Assembly: GCA_036003045.1 (NCBI GenBank)
Contig: DASYSS010000023.1
Span: 1 to 64,000, forward strand
Origin: Gemmatimonadaceae bacterium
GTDB taxonomy: Bacteria > Gemmatimonadota > Gemmatimonadetes > Gemmatimonadales > Gemmatimonadaceae
Length of the DNA stretch: 64,000 nucleotides
Direction: 5' to 3'
The notes below the pieces were generated by a model. It was not told the DNA's origin. It worked only from the letters and a program-made list of their open reading frames with translations, and searched no databases. Position numbers and translations under genes: made by a program. Within the stretch, counting starts at the first letter, position 1, and the number at the start of each line of letters is the position of its first letter. This document shows positions 40,725 through 50,486 of this stretch, one piece after another.

Positions 40725-42296
40725 ATGCCCCGTTCGCTTCGCGTCGCCCCAGTCGTGTTCGTGTCGCTGGTCGCGACGCCGCTGAACGCGCAAGTCGTTA
40801 CGGCTCAATACGACAACGCGCGCACCGGGTCGTATACCGCCGAATCGACGCTCACGCCGCGCACCGTATCGCCCGTGACCTTCGGAAAGACCGGCGTCCT
40901 CAAAGTGGACGGCGACGTCTACGCGCAAGTGCTGCACCTGCCGTCGGTGGCGATCCCCGGAAAGGGAACGCACGCGGCGATCTTCGTCGCGACGGAGCAC
41001 AATTCGGTCTACGCGTTCGACGCCGCGAGTGGCGATCCGCTTTGGCGCGCCAACCTTTCCGGTGGTGCGTCGGGCGCGACGCCGCTCTCGATGCGGAACG
41101 TACAGTGTCCGTTCATTCGACCGGAGGTTGGAATCACGCCGACCCCCGTGATCGACACGACGACGAGGACGATGTTCGTTCTTGTTCGAACGAAGGAGGG
41201 TGGGCGCTACGTTCAGCGGTTGCACGCGCTCGACGTCGCGACTGGGGGGCCGCGGCACGCCGCGGTGGAAATCTCGGCGTTCGTGCCCGGCACCGGTGCC
41301 GGCAGCGACCATGGTGTGGTGGCGTTCGACGCGTTGCGCGAGAATCCTCGCGCCGCGCTGCTCCTGGTCGGCGGCCGAGTCGTTTTGAGCTGGGCGTCGT
41401 CGTGCGACGTGGGGCCATATCACGGATGGATCATGGCGTACGATGCCAAGACGCTCTCACAGGTCGCCGTTTTCAACACCACGCCCGACGGCAGCGACGG
41501 CGGCGTGTGGCAGGGCGACGCCGGTCTCGCGGCTGATGAACGCGGCCGCATCTACGCCATCACGGGGAACGGAACGTTCTCGGCGGGGCGTGCCGGCGGT
41601 CGCGACTACGGCGACACCATGCTTCAGTTGACGCTCGGCCCCAAGTCGTTCACCGTGAGCGACTACTTCACGCCCTTCGACCAGAAGCGCCTCGACGAAC
41701 AGGATGGTGACCTGGGCGCCGGGGGGCCGCTGCTGTTGCCCGACCAGCGGGGCGCGCGCCGGCGTCTCGTGTTCTTCGGAGGAAAGGGCGGCGGCGTCTA
41801 TCTACTCGACCGTGACCATCTCGGCAAATTCGATTCGACGGGGAATCACGCCGCCGTTCAAACGATGAAGGCGCCGGGTATGGTGATGGGAGCGTCGGCG
41901 TATTGGAACGGGCGTGTGTTCAGCCTGTGGAGCAAGGACGTGATCAAAGCGTTTTCGCTCTCGAACGGTCGTCTGAGCGACGCGCCGACGTCGAAGGGGT
42001 CGCACGTCTTCACCGATCCCGGTGCGACGCCGACGGTGTCGGCGAACGGAACGAGAGATGGAATCGTGTGGGTCGTCGAGACGAAGACGTGGAACGGTTC
42101 CGACCGTCCGGCGATTCTCCGCGCGTACGACGCGCTGGATGTGTCTCGTGAGATCTACACGAGCGAAGCAAATCCGTCGCGTGACCGCGCCGGCACGGCC
42201 GTTCGCTTTGCGATGCCGACAGTCGCCGGTGGACGCGTGTATGTAGGAAGCAAGGGCGAGGTGGACGTCTACGGCATCTTGCCTCAGCGCCGCTGA
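40725..42296 (+). CDS. Secreted PQQ-like beta-propeller protein
   Basis: 523 residues with a signal peptide ending near LNAQ. The opening VVTAQYDNARTGSYTAESTL and the blades IFVATEHNSVYAFDAASGDPLW, DGIVWVVETKTWNGS and GGRVYVGSKGEVDVYGIL match the quinoprotein-dehydrogenase-like propeller fold (periodic hydrophobic-V-Y-A-x-D-A-x-x-G-x-x-L-W). A cysteine pair (VQCPFIRP, SSCDVGPYHGW) may form a disulfide. I see no clear PQQ/metal ligand set, so it may be a structural or binding propeller rather than a dehydrogenase. It lies 70 bases after the ADOP gene; it might share the transcript. Confidence 0.88.
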   Translation: MPRSLRVAPVVFVSLVATPLNAQVVTAQYDNARTGSYTAESTLTPRTVSPVTFGKTGVLKVDGDVYAQVLHLPSVAIPGKGTHAAIFVATEHNSVYAFDAASGDPLWRANLSGGASGATPLSMRNVQCPFIRPEVGITPTPVIDTTTRTMFVLVRTKEGGRYVQRLHALDVATGGPRHAAVEISAFVPGTGAGSDHGVVAFDALRENPRAALLLVGGRVVLSWASSCDVGPYHGWIMAYDAKTLSQVAVFNTTPDGSDGGVWQGDAGLAADERGRIYAITGNGTFSAGRAGGRDYGDTMLQLTLGPKSFTVSDYFTPFDQKRLDEQDGDLGAGGPLLLPDQRGARRRLVFFGGKGGGVYLLDRDHLGKFDSTGNHAAVQTMKAPGMVMGASAYWNGRVFSLWSKDVIKAFSLSNGRLSDAPTSKGSHVFTDPGATPTVSANGTRDGIVWVVETKTWNGSDRPAILRAYDALDVSREIYTSEANPSRDRAGTAVRFAMPTVAGGRVYVGSKGEVDVYGILPQRR

Positions 42297-42320
42297 TCGG
42301 ATGGTAGAAAACGGGTGCGA

Positions 42321-43763
42321 CTACGGTGACCGCTGCAATCGTCGCGCATCCTCCCAGCTCGACAACTTCAAGTGCTCGGCGGCGACGCGCAGCGGAGACA
42401 AGTGCATCCGATCGACTGCGGCCCAAGTTTCATCCAGATACTGGGTCGGCACGCTGAGCGTCTGGACGTAGTCGCTCGCCCATAGCAAGCGATCCGGCGC
42501 GAGGAAAGCGGCGAGCGCACCTTCACTGGCCACGCCGTCGATCGCGAAAACCGTGATGTCGCCGCCGGCAAGCCGGACTGAATCGTTCACGACCCGAACG
42601 TGCGGCTTTACCATGGCGCGACGGCGCTCGAGCAGATCGGGGTTCGCGGTCCAGCGGCGATCGATGACGCGTTGGAGAAACTCGCGGTTCGTGCGGTGGG
42701 TGAGAATCGTCGCGCCGTTCGCGGCCCAGAATCGGAGGCCCGCGATGTGCGGCCAGGCGATGTCGGTGACGACGAGCGCGACCGGATGCTTGCCGGGAAA
42801 GAGCCGGGCGATCCACGCCGAGTCCTCGCGCCCTCGAGTCTCGCCCTGCGTGGCGTCGAAGACATAGACCGTGTCACGAACGAGCGTCACCGTCTCGTTG
42901 AACCCGATGTTGTGCAGGATGAACGTCTTCGGTCCGACACGAATGGTGTCGGGATTCGTCGGAGCGAGCCACGACGGCGGGGCGATCGGCATGGCCTCGG
43001 CGCGCGACGGGAGAGAGAGTGGCGGCGCGCTGTCGAGCGGAACCAGCCGGATCGCTCCGTACGTGCGCGTCACGTCAGTCGATCCGTCCACGACGCGGAA
43101 GCTGCTTGCCGGCCACCGCAGCGCGCCGTCGCGCTGCCACGTGGAGTACAAGTACTCGACGTGGACGGTGCCCCACAAATAGTGAGGCTCGAAGCGGTCC
43201 AATTTTACGGGATACCCGGACTTCGGATCGATGAAGAGACGTTCTTCGCCCAGTGGCCCGCGTCTCGAAAGCACGAGGCGCGGATAGTTGCGATACGAGC
43301 ACGTGGCGGCCGTGTGCACATCAGCCGCGCTGTTCCAATCGGCGAGCGTCGCCCAGACGTCGAGCGGCCGCGCGACGTAGCGGTCTCCGTGCGCGGAGGG
43401 AGTCGGCGTCATCACCGTATCGCCCACGACGTACGATGCAGCCGCGCCGCCGAGCGTCGTCATTCCCGGCTGGACGCCGCCGAGCGTGGTGCTCGACGTC
43501 GTTCGGTCGACGCCGGTGCGCGGATCGAGCCACGATTCGACCGTGGACACGGCCGCAAGGAACGGCGGTGCGTCGGGGCGATCCGATTCGAATGCGTGGT
43601 TGGTGACGTCGAAGCCAGTCATATGCAGGACGCGGCCCGCGGCCGCGTCGAGGCCGATCGCCGAGGCGGCGCTCTGAAGCACGGCGCGAGCGGTGGGAGT
43701 CGTCGTCGTGCGGCACTGATCGCCGTGAGAGACCGCGAGGAGTGCGAAGATTGCGCGGAGCAT
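42321..43763 (-). CDS. Secreted metallo-beta-lactamase-fold protein lacking the metal motif
   Basis: 480 residues with a short signal-like start. The first 260 residues resemble a lipoprotein-like beta domain (WLDPRTGVDRTTSSTTLGGV, PKSGYPVKLDRFEPHYLWG). From about residue 275 an MBL-like fold is suggested: FILHNIGFNETVTLVRDTVYVFDAT, VALVVTDIAWPHIAGLRFWA, ATILTHRTNREFLQRVI, ITVFAIDG and LLWASDYVQTL. The canonical THxHxDHxGG is replaced by TDIAWPHIAG, which keeps only the last His, so zinc hydrolysis in the usual way is unlikely. Function unknown. It is convergent with the PQQ-like gene. Confidence 0.75.
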   Translation of the reverse strand: MLRAIFALLAVSHGDQCRTTTTPTARAVLQSAASAIGLDAAAGRVLHMTGFDVTNHAFESDRPDAPPFLAAVSTVESWLDPRTGVDRTTSSTTLGGVQPGMTTLGGAAASYVVGDTVMTPTPSAHGDRYVARPLDVWATLADWNSAADVHTAATCSYRNYPRLVLSRRGPLGEERLFIDPKSGYPVKLDRFEPHYLWGTVHVEYLYSTWQRDGALRWPASSFRVVDGSTDVTRTYGAIRLVPLDSAPPLSLPSRAEAMPIAPPSWLAPTNPDTIRVGPKTFILHNIGFNETVTLVRDTVYVFDATQGETRGREDSAWIARLFPGKHPVALVVTDIAWPHIAGLRFWAANGATILTHRTNREFLQRVIDRRWTANPDLLERRRAMVKPHVRVVNDSVRLAGGDITVFAIDGVASEGALAAFLAPDRLLWASDYVQTLSVPTQYLDETWAAVDRMHLSPLRVAAEHLKLSSWEDARRLQRSP

Positions 43764-43899
43764 TCGTGAGAATCCGGTTGCCAGGACGCCTTGAATGTCG
43801 TGGCTTCGGATGCCTGCCGCGCCGCATTTACAAGATTCTGACTACTTTGCTTTCACTTTTCGAACGTCGCGTGCGGCGCTCACGTACGGTCGACCCGTC

Positions 43900-44202
43900 C
43901 TACCACTGGCCTTGTCGTTGGTCGATCCGCCCGGCCACGATGCGCAGCGGAGCCGTGGCGGCGAGGTACAACGGAGGCGCGAGCAGCGCCCAGACGAGGA
44001 GCCAGACCAGCAGGCCAAGCCCACCGATGCCTAGAAGCTCGAGGACGACATGGGTGAGCGCCCATCCGCCCGCCATGGGCAAGCCGATCGTGAGAATGCT
44101 CGCCCAGCCCTCGTGCCATCGCACGAACGTCCGTGATCCGCGGAGCCACTGTTGATAGTGGCGGAGCCAGGCAAGCCCCGGGATCGCCAGTCCGTCGACC
44201 AT
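43900..44202 (-). CDS. Small two-helix membrane protein, unknown function
   Basis: 100 residues: an N-terminal amphipathic part (LAWLRHYQQWLRGSRTFVRW), two long hydrophobic stretches (ILTIGLPMAGGWALTHVVLEL and LGLLVWLLVWALLAPPLYLAA) and a short basic tail. No family recognised. Codon use fits the neighbourhood, and the competing plus-strand frames look less protein-like. Confidence 0.65.
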   Translation of the reverse strand: MVDGLAIPGLAWLRHYQQWLRGSRTFVRWHEGWASILTIGLPMAGGWALTHVVLELLGIGGLGLLVWLLVWALLAPPLYLAATAPLRIVAGRIDQRQGQW

Positions 44203-44549
44203 GAATTAGAATCGCGCCGCATGCGCGAGTTCGCAACGCCAAGGTCCCGATGCGTGAACGAGACGTCAGCGGCACGACTGGCTTTGCGCGTCCTCCCCGG
44301 TCTCTCCCTACCGAGTTCACTAAACTCACGCTAGCGCTCGGTGCGTCCGTAGCTCGACGATGGAGCGAGGTTCCAGTCGAGACTGATGAGAAGTTTCCCT
44401 CATCTGGTGGGATCGACCGGGGTCGTCGGGGATGACCGATGCCCCCGTGAGCGATTTTATCGAGGTTTTCACGGGCACCGGGCTCGACAGCCGACGAGAC
44501 TTGATGGTTCGATGGGTGCGCGGCACGCTCACTGCTTGGATGCCGTAGC
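44203..44549. other. Intergenic region, nothing recognised
   Basis: A 347-base gap between divergent small genes. I see no protein-like frame, tRNA or strong hairpin. It presumably holds the promoters of both neighbours. Confidence 0.5.
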
Positions 44550-44855
44550 ATGCGGCCCCCCATCGACTTGGTCGCCATTGCTCGACGCATTCGAGGCCTC
44601 ATCGCCGGCGCAGATCGCGGAGATTTGGCGGCGACAGCGAGGCGCCTCGGCGTGGATTTGTCGGCGCTCAAGCGGTCGATCGACCTTCGATTTCCGCGGC
44701 CGAGCGCTCCGGTCCTAGCGTCGGTCATGCGGGCGTATGCGATTCATCCATTGTGGCTGCTTTACGGGACGCCGGGTCACGCAATCGCCGCCGGGAAAAA
44801 CACTGAGCGTCAATCCCGCTTGCTGCTCGCGCTGGCCAAGTTCCCGAGAGACTAA
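44550..44855 (+). CDS. Small helix-turn-helix-like protein
   Basis: 101 residues, all helical: PIDLVAIARRIRGLIAGADR, GDLAATARRLGVDLSALKRS, then PVLASVMRAYAIHPLWLLYG. The AARRLGV-x-LSALKRS part is helix-turn-helix-like, and the AYAIHPLWLLYG ending resembles the helix after the HTH in phage-type repressors. It may be a small DNA-binding protein; no operator or target is apparent. It is not part of an operon with its neighbours. Confidence 0.6.
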   Translation: MRPPIDLVAIARRIRGLIAGADRGDLAATARRLGVDLSALKRSIDLRFPRPSAPVLASVMRAYAIHPLWLLYGTPGHAIAAGKNTERQSRLLLALAKFPRD

Positions 44856-45064
44856 CCGTCGTCTTTGAAACACGGCGCTTCGAGGATCTGCTGTAGCGTG
44901 TCCTCGATTACAGTCTCCTGGTGAGCGTGCGTCGAGCGCTATCACGATCATCGGGAAACAGATGGCTCGCTGTAGCAGGGCGGATTCGCGGGGCGAACGC
45001 GCCAGCGCACAGAGGCGTATCTTCAGTTGATACCACCTCTCGACCCCCCCCCACGACCTCCCCC

Positions 45065-47113
45065 ATGTTGCGTCTACGTCTCTTCCCGACCCCACTCGGC
45101 GCCGTCGCGGCGATTCCTCTGTTCATGCTCGCCGCTACCCCCGCCAGCGCGCAGGGGCCTCAGCCCGCGGCCAAGGCCGCGCCGGTCTTCGCGAACGGCA
45201 TGGCACAAGTCGTCCCGGCGTTTGCGGACTCGGCCCAATGGATTCGGCAGGAGCTCTGGGTCGAGACCAACTTGGACAGCGACCACGACGGCAAACCCGA
45301 CCGCGTTCACGTCGACGTGACCCGGCCGCGTCAGACCGAGACGGAAGGTCTCAAGGTCTCGATTCTCTACGGATCGAGCCCGTACTACGCCGGAACGGCG
45401 CGCGGGCAGGTGAATTGGAACGTCCAGCAGGAGTTGAACGACCAGCCGCAGCCGCGCGGCAACATGACGGAGCCTGCCTACGAGCCGAATCGTTCACGGA
45501 TCTCTAACGCGCTCGTCAACGAGTGGGTGCCGCGCGGCTTTGCCGTCGTGCACTCGGAAGCGCCGGGCACCGGACGATCGCAAGGTTGCCCCACGGTCGG
45601 CGACGATCCGGAGCGCCTTCCGATGAAGTTCGTCGTCGATTGGCTCAACGGTCGCGCGAAGGGCTTTACGACCGAGACCGGCAGCGAAGAAGTGAAGGCG
45701 ACCAGCTGGTCGACGGGCAAGGTCGGCATGATCGGCACTTCATATGAAGGGACGCTTCCGCTCGCGGCGGCGACGACCGGCGTGAAAGGGCTCGAGGTCG
45801 TCGTGCCCGTGTCGCCCAACACCTCCTACTACCACTACTACCGCTCGAACGGGCTGGTTCGCTCGCCGGGCGGCTACCTCGGCGAAGACGTCGACGTGTT
45901 GTACGACTTCATCGCGAGCGGCGACAGCGCGGGCCGAGCGAATTGCGACGCACTCTATAAGAACGGAATATTCGCGGCGCCAAAGGGCCAAGACCGCGCC
46001 ACGGGAGACTACAACGACTTCTGGGCGAAGCGCGACCTTTTGCCACACGTGAAGGACATCAAGGCCGCGGTCCTGCTCGCCCATGGGTTCAACGATTACA
46101 ACGTCGTTCCCGAGCACAGCGTGCGCATCTACAATGAGATGAAGGCGCATGGACTGCCGGTGTCGATGTATCTCCATCAAGGCGGTCATGGCGGCAACCC
46201 GCCGGCCGACATGCTGAACCGGTGGTTCAGCCACTATTTGTACGGCGTCGACAACGGCGTCGAGAAGGATCCGCCGGTGTGGATCGTTCAGGACGCGGCG
46301 GCGCAGGAGCCGCGCGCGGTGGCGGCTGCCGCGGCAGCCGCGGCAGCGGCTCAGGCGGCGATGCAAGCGGGGGGCGGAGCTGGTCGTGGCGCTGATTCGG
46401 CGGCAGCCGGTGCGGGGCGTGGTCGAGGGCGGGGAAGAGGCGGCGTCGTCACGCCGCCGACACCATTCGCGTCGTTCCCTGTTCCAGGTTCGGTGCCGGT
46501 GGTGTTTCATCCAAGCACGGGCGGGACGAACATCGCGAACCTCTCGCTCACCAGCGCGCGCAGCGGGGGGACCGACAAGGTGGTCGACGACGTCGGCAAG
46601 AGCGGCAGCATGTACGCGATGATGGATCAGTCGCAGAACCGGCTGCTGTACGCGACGCCGACCTTCTCCGATACGGTGCACATCTCCGGAACGCCGAGGG
46701 TGACGCTTCGCATCGCGTCGAGTGCGCCGGCGGCGAATCTGAGCGTGTGGCTGGTCATGCTGCCGTACGATTCGGCGCGCGTGGGATCGCAGAGCCACGC
46801 GGGATTGATCACGCGCGGCTGGGCGGATCCACAGAACTACAAGGCCCTCACGAAGGGCGGCAACTACGACTCGAAGGCAGCGGGAGAGAAGCTCGCGCCG
46901 GGGAAGTTCTACGACCTCACATTCGACCTACAGCCGGACGACGAGTTCGTGCCCGCGGGGAAGCGATTGGCGGTGATGGTCATGTCGAGCGACCGCGAGT
47001 TCACGTTGTGGCCGAAGGCGGGCACGGAGCTGACCGTCGATCTCGCGCACTCGTCGTTCTCGGTGCCGATCGTGGGCGGGACGACCGCACTCGAGAAGGC
47101 AGGCATGCGTTGA
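45065..47113 (+). CDS. Secreted X-Pro dipeptidyl-peptidase/CocE-like hydrolase (S15)
   Basis: 682 residues from ATG at 45065, where a signal peptide starts (MLRLRLFPTPLGAVAAIPLF...ASAQ); an upstream in-frame extension is rejected. Alpha/beta-hydrolase triad: Ser226 in GTSYEG, Asp344 in AHGFNDYNV, His375 in HQGGHGG. Family text is VDVTRPRQTE and FAVVHSEAPGTGRSQGCPTV. A low-complexity insert of about 45 residues (Ala-rich then Gly/Arg-rich, 46315-46445) sits between the catalytic domain and the C-terminal jelly-roll (SGTPRVTLRIASSAPAANLS, FDLQPDDEFVPAGKRLAVMV). It likely releases X-Pro dipeptides from peptides or cleaves acyl esters outside the cytoplasm. Confidence 0.93.
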   Translation: MLRLRLFPTPLGAVAAIPLFMLAATPASAQGPQPAAKAAPVFANGMAQVVPAFADSAQWIRQELWVETNLDSDHDGKPDRVHVDVTRPRQTETEGLKVSILYGSSPYYAGTARGQVNWNVQQELNDQPQPRGNMTEPAYEPNRSRISNALVNEWVPRGFAVVHSEAPGTGRSQGCPTVGDDPERLPMKFVVDWLNGRAKGFTTETGSEEVKATSWSTGKVGMIGTSYEGTLPLAAATTGVKGLEVVVPVSPNTSYYHYYRSNGLVRSPGGYLGEDVDVLYDFIASGDSAGRANCDALYKNGIFAAPKGQDRATGDYNDFWAKRDLLPHVKDIKAAVLLAHGFNDYNVVPEHSVRIYNEMKAHGLPVSMYLHQGGHGGNPPADMLNRWFSHYLYGVDNGVEKDPPVWIVQDAAAQEPRAVAAAAAAAAAAQAAMQAGGGAGRGADSAAAGAGRGRGRGRGGVVTPPTPFASFPVPGSVPVVFHPSTGGTNIANLSLTSARSGGTDKVVDDVGKSGSMYAMMDQSQNRLLYATPTFSDTVHISGTPRVTLRIASSAPAANLSVWLVMLPYDSARVGSQSHAGLITRGWADPQNYKALTKGGNYDSKAAGEKLAPGKFYDLTFDLQPDDEFVPAGKRLAVMVMSSDREFTLWPKAGTELTVDLAHSSFSVPIVGGTTALEKAGMR

Positions 47114-47144
47114 GGAAGTGATGAAAGAGCGCGAAGGCGCGCGC

Positions 47145-47189
47145 TTGACAGGGCTCGGTCCGATTTACACCTTACCGGAGGTTCTCCGG
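47145..47189 (+). promoter_or_regulatory. Candidate promoter and hairpin of the second PadR gene
   Basis: TTGACA at 47145-47150 with a loose TACACC/CACCTT -10 about 15-17 bases later, followed by the hairpin CCGGAG-GTT-CTCCGG (47175-47189) just before the GAAGGGG ribosome site of PadR. It lies 31 bases after the S15 stop. Confidence 0.4.
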
Positions 47190-47200
47190 GGAAGGGGTTC

Positions 47201-47554
47201 GTGGCCAAAGAGCCGGAAGAGTTGCTGCGCGGCACACTCGACGCGCTGATTCTCAAGACCCTGTCGTGGGGGCCGCGTCACGGCTATGCCGTCGCCGGTT
47301 GGATTCGCGAGACGTCCAATGAAGCGCTGGCCGTGGAGGACCGCGCGCTCTACCTCGCGCTCCACCGCCTCGAGGATCGTGGGCTCGTCGAGAGCGAGTG
47401 GGGACTGTCCGACAACAACCGCCGCGCGAAGTTCTATCAGCTCACGCCGCGAGGACGAGCGGAGTTGCGCGCCGAGTCGAATCGGCTGACGCGTTACGCG
47501 GACGGTCTCTTTCGCGTGCTGAACGCGACGCGCTGGGGTGGAGAGCCCAAATGA
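47201..47554 (+). CDS. PadR family transcriptional regulator
   Basis: 117 residues from GTG at 47201 after GAAGGGG. Winged helix: LLRGTLDALILKTLSWGPRH, GYAVAGWIRETS, VEDRALYLALHRLEDRGLVE, then DNNRRAKFYQLTPRGRAEL. The family's usual GSLYPAL reads RALYLAL here, so the recognition helix differs from the other PadRs in the window. The stop overlaps the permease ATG. Likely autoregulator of the PadR-ADOP pair. Confidence 0.94.
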   Translation: MAKEPEELLRGTLDALILKTLSWGPRHGYAVAGWIRETSNEALAVEDRALYLALHRLEDRGLVESEWGLSDNNRRAKFYQLTPRGRAELRAESNRLTRYADGLFRVLNATRWGGEPK

Positions 47555-50280
47555 GCCGCTTGGAACCACGGTTTCCGGGACTGCGGCGCTTTCTGCGTCT
47601 GCGCGACCGGTCGGTACAGGCGGAGGTGGACGACGAAATCGCCTTCCATATGGAGAGTCGCGTGCGTGACCTCGTGGCTCGCGGCGAGCCGGAATCCAAT
47701 GCGCGCCGAATGGCTGCCGCGCAGTTCGGCGACGTCTACGAGGCTCGCCTGGAGCTTGCCGCGGTCGATCGGCGTCGGCGACGACGGCGGCGGTTGGCCG
47801 GCGCGTTCGACGCGGTGGGTCAGGACTTACGCCATGCCGCGCGGTCGCTACGGCGATCGCCGGCGTTCACCGGCGCGGCGATCGCGACGCTTACGGTCGG
47901 AATCGGGGCCGCGACGGCGGTCTTCGCCGTCGTCGACGGCGTGTTGCTCCGGCCCCTGCCGTATCGGGACCCGAGCCGGCTGGTGGCCGCGTGGTACGAC
48001 ATGCCCAAGATCAACTTGGCGCATGTTCCGCAGGCGGCGGCGACCTATCTCACGTATCGTGACCTCGCGCGCACACTCGACGGCATCGGGATTTACGTCG
48101 AGCAAGAGACGAATGTCGCCGACCGCACCTCGCCGAACGACTCCCAGCGCATGCGGACGACGGTTTGCACCTCGACTCTCCTCAGCGTGTTGGGAGCGTC
48201 TCCGCTGCGCGGCCGCGTGTTCACGGAGGTCGACGATCGTCCACAAGCCGCGCCGGTCGTGCTCATCAGCGAATCGGTATGGCGATCTCAGTTCGGCGGG
48301 GATCCTTCCATCGTCGGACGCCGCCTCGACGTCGACGGCGTCGCGCGCGAAGTCGTCGGCATCATGCCGCGGAGCTTTCGCTTCCCGAGTGGTGAAACGC
48401 AGGTGTGGGTGCCGCTGGGGCTGGACCCGAACAAGCTGCCCGCGAACGCGTTCAACTACAACGCCGTCGCCCGCCTCGCACCCGGCGCGAGCGTTGCCGC
48501 CGCGGAGCGGGAGCTCGCGCGACTATTGCCGCGCGTCGCGGAGCGCTTTCCGGATTTCGTTCCAGGCATCACGACGCGCGCGATCATGGACCAGGCGCGG
48601 CCTCAGCCGCGCGTCATTCCGTTGTTGGAGGACACGACGGGCGCCGTCGCCGGAACGCTCGGCCTCGTCGCGGCAGCGGCGGTACTGCTGCTACTCGTGA
48701 CCTGCGTCAACGTCGCCAATCTCTCGCTTGTCCGCTTCGACGCGCGACAGCGCGAGCTCGCCGTGCGTGAGGCGATCGGCGCGGGTACGGCGAGAGTGGT
48801 CCGGTATCTTGCGTCGGAGTCGTTGGAGCTGGCGGGGTTCGCCGGACTGCTCGGGCTGTTACTCGGGTGGTGCCTGGTGCGGGCGCTTGTCACGTTCGGA
48901 CCGACCGACGTACCACGCTTGGCCGAGATCGCGCTCGACTGGCAAGCCGCGGCGTTTGCCGCCGCGGCGGCTCTGCTGAGCGCGATAGGGTGCTGCCTCA
49001 TTCCCGCGTTTCGTGTCGGCCGCCGTCGCGTGTCATTCCGAGAGACGACGCGTGGCGGAACGGCATCGCGGTGGCAGCACCGTGTGCGCGGGGGTCTCGT
49101 GGCGGCGCAAGTCGCGTTCAGTGTGGCGGTGCTCGCGGGCTCGGGACTCCTGTTCCGATCCTTCCAGCGACTTCACGCGGTGCGCCTCGGTTTCGATCCG
49201 GATCACGTCGCTACCTATTGGGTCTCGCTGCCGCCGGCGCGGTACGCCGAGCGCGCGGACGTGGCGCGCTATTTCGCGACGCTTGCGAGGCGCGTGGCGC
49301 AGGTGCCGGGCGTTCAAAGCGTCGGCGTCACCTCTCGGCTGCCGCTCGAACAGCGGGGCATCAATCAGAATCCGTTCTATCCCGACGGCACGGAGAAGAA
49401 CGACAAGAAGCTTCCGCCGCTTCAGCTATTCACCACGATCGGGGGAGACTACTTCCGCACGTTGCGCATCCCCCTGCTGACCGGGCGGACGTTCGAGCCG
49501 ATGGAGACACAGCGGTTCGGCGAGGCCATCATCTCACGCCGAACGGCGGAGCTCTTCTGGAAGGATTCGTCGGGCGCCGCCGCGGTGGGACAACACTTCC
49601 GCGCGCTGCCCAACGGGCCGCCTTACACGGTGATCGGCGTGGTGGCTGATGTTCAGGACACGAGCCTCGCGATCGCGTCTTCGCCGACCGTCTATTTCCC
49701 CGAGGTCGTGCGACAGGATTCGCTCACACGACAAATCGCGCGCACAATGGCAGTCGTCGCGCGAACGACGTCCGATCCGGCGAAGATCGCGCCCCTCATC
49801 GAGCGAGCAGCGCGGGAGATCGATCCGACGCTGCCCACGTACGGCGGGCAAACAATGAGCGAGGCGCTCCGCGCGTCGACGGCCAGGCTGGCGTTCGTGG
49901 CGCTCCTTCTCGCTTCTGCCGCACTGATCACCCTCGTCCTGGGCGGCGTCGGCTTATACGGTGTCATGGCGTACGCGGTCGCATTGCGCCAGCGCGAGAT
50001 CGGCATTCGCATCGCACTCGGCGCGTCGCCGCAGGGTGTGGCGGCGGCGACGACGCGCGGAGGGATGGCGCTGACCGCCATCGGCGTTGCGGCCGGCGTC
50101 GTGCTGTTCGGCTTCTCCGCGCGGCTCGTTCGGACGCTGCTGTTCGGCGTCGCGCCGTGGGATCCGGTCGCGATCGGCGGCGCGGCGGCGGTGCTCATGG
50201 CGATCGCTCTGCTCGCGAGCTGGGGCCCGGCCCGTCGCGCCGCTCGTGTGAACCCGGTAGATGCGCTGCGGGCCGACTGA
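47551..50280 (+). CDS. ADOP/MacB-type FtsX permease, PadR-coupled
   Basis: 909 residues from ATG at 47551. The N-terminal extension (VDDEIAFHMESRVRDLVARG, ARRMAAAQFGDVYEARLEL) ends with a striking run of eight arginines (RRRRRRRR, near 47780) before helix 1 (AIATLTVGIGAATAVFAVVD). The rest follows the ADOP plan: two MacB-type periplasmic domains, two FtsX helix sets, REIGIRIALGASPQGVAAAT near the end, and PARRAARVNPVDALRAD. A terminator-like hairpin lies 151 bases downstream. Substrate unknown. Confidence 0.95.
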   Translation: MSRLEPRFPGLRRFLRLRDRSVQAEVDDEIAFHMESRVRDLVARGEPESNARRMAAAQFGDVYEARLELAAVDRRRRRRRRLAGAFDAVGQDLRHAARSLRRSPAFTGAAIATLTVGIGAATAVFAVVDGVLLRPLPYRDPSRLVAAWYDMPKINLAHVPQAAATYLTYRDLARTLDGIGIYVEQETNVADRTSPNDSQRMRTTVCTSTLLSVLGASPLRGRVFTEVDDRPQAAPVVLISESVWRSQFGGDPSIVGRRLDVDGVAREVVGIMPRSFRFPSGETQVWVPLGLDPNKLPANAFNYNAVARLAPGASVAAAERELARLLPRVAERFPDFVPGITTRAIMDQARPQPRVIPLLEDTTGAVAGTLGLVAAAAVLLLLVTCVNVANLSLVRFDARQRELAVREAIGAGTARVVRYLASESLELAGFAGLLGLLLGWCLVRALVTFGPTDVPRLAEIALDWQAAAFAAAAALLSAIGCCLIPAFRVGRRRVSFRETTRGGTASRWQHRVRGGLVAAQVAFSVAVLAGSGLLFRSFQRLHAVRLGFDPDHVATYWVSLPPARYAERADVARYFATLARRVAQVPGVQSVGVTSRLPLEQRGINQNPFYPDGTEKNDKKLPPLQLFTTIGGDYFRTLRIPLLTGRTFEPMETQRFGEAIISRRTAELFWKDSSGAAAVGQHFRALPNGPPYTVIGVVADVQDTSLAIASSPTVYFPEVVRQDSLTRQIARTMAVVARTTSDPAKIAPLIERAAREIDPTLPTYGGQTMSEALRASTARLAFVALLLASAALITLVLGGVGLYGVMAYAVALRQREIGIRIALGASPQGVAAATTRGGMALTAIGVAAGVVLFGFSARLVRTLLFGVAPWDPVAIGGAAAVLMAIALLASWGPARRAARVNPVDALRAD

Positions 50281-50430
50281 TCAACCCACGCAACTGGCCG
50301 CGGCAGTAAAAGGCTTTCGTCAAGTTCGCGCGCGCACGGGCTTGAGCGACTGTCGCGCTCGCTGAGCGCACTGAGCAGTATCTTTTTCGGGGATCCACGT
50401 CACACCCCACGTGTATCACTTGGAAGTCGT

Positions 50431-50467
50431 CGCCCGACGCGACTCAAACCGTCGGGCGTTTCTTTTT
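50431..50467 (+). terminator. Terminator-like hairpin just before the L,D-transpeptidase gene
   Basis: Stem CGCCCGACG / CGTCGGGCG with a 10-base loop, followed by TTTCTTTTT. It can end the PadR-ADOP transcript. However, only about 20 bases separate the T run from the next ATG, and the ribosome site is inside that space, so the next gene's mRNA must start upstream or within it. An attenuator role is possible. Confidence 0.8.
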
Positions 50468-50486
50468 GTCGAGGAGATCGCGAGCG

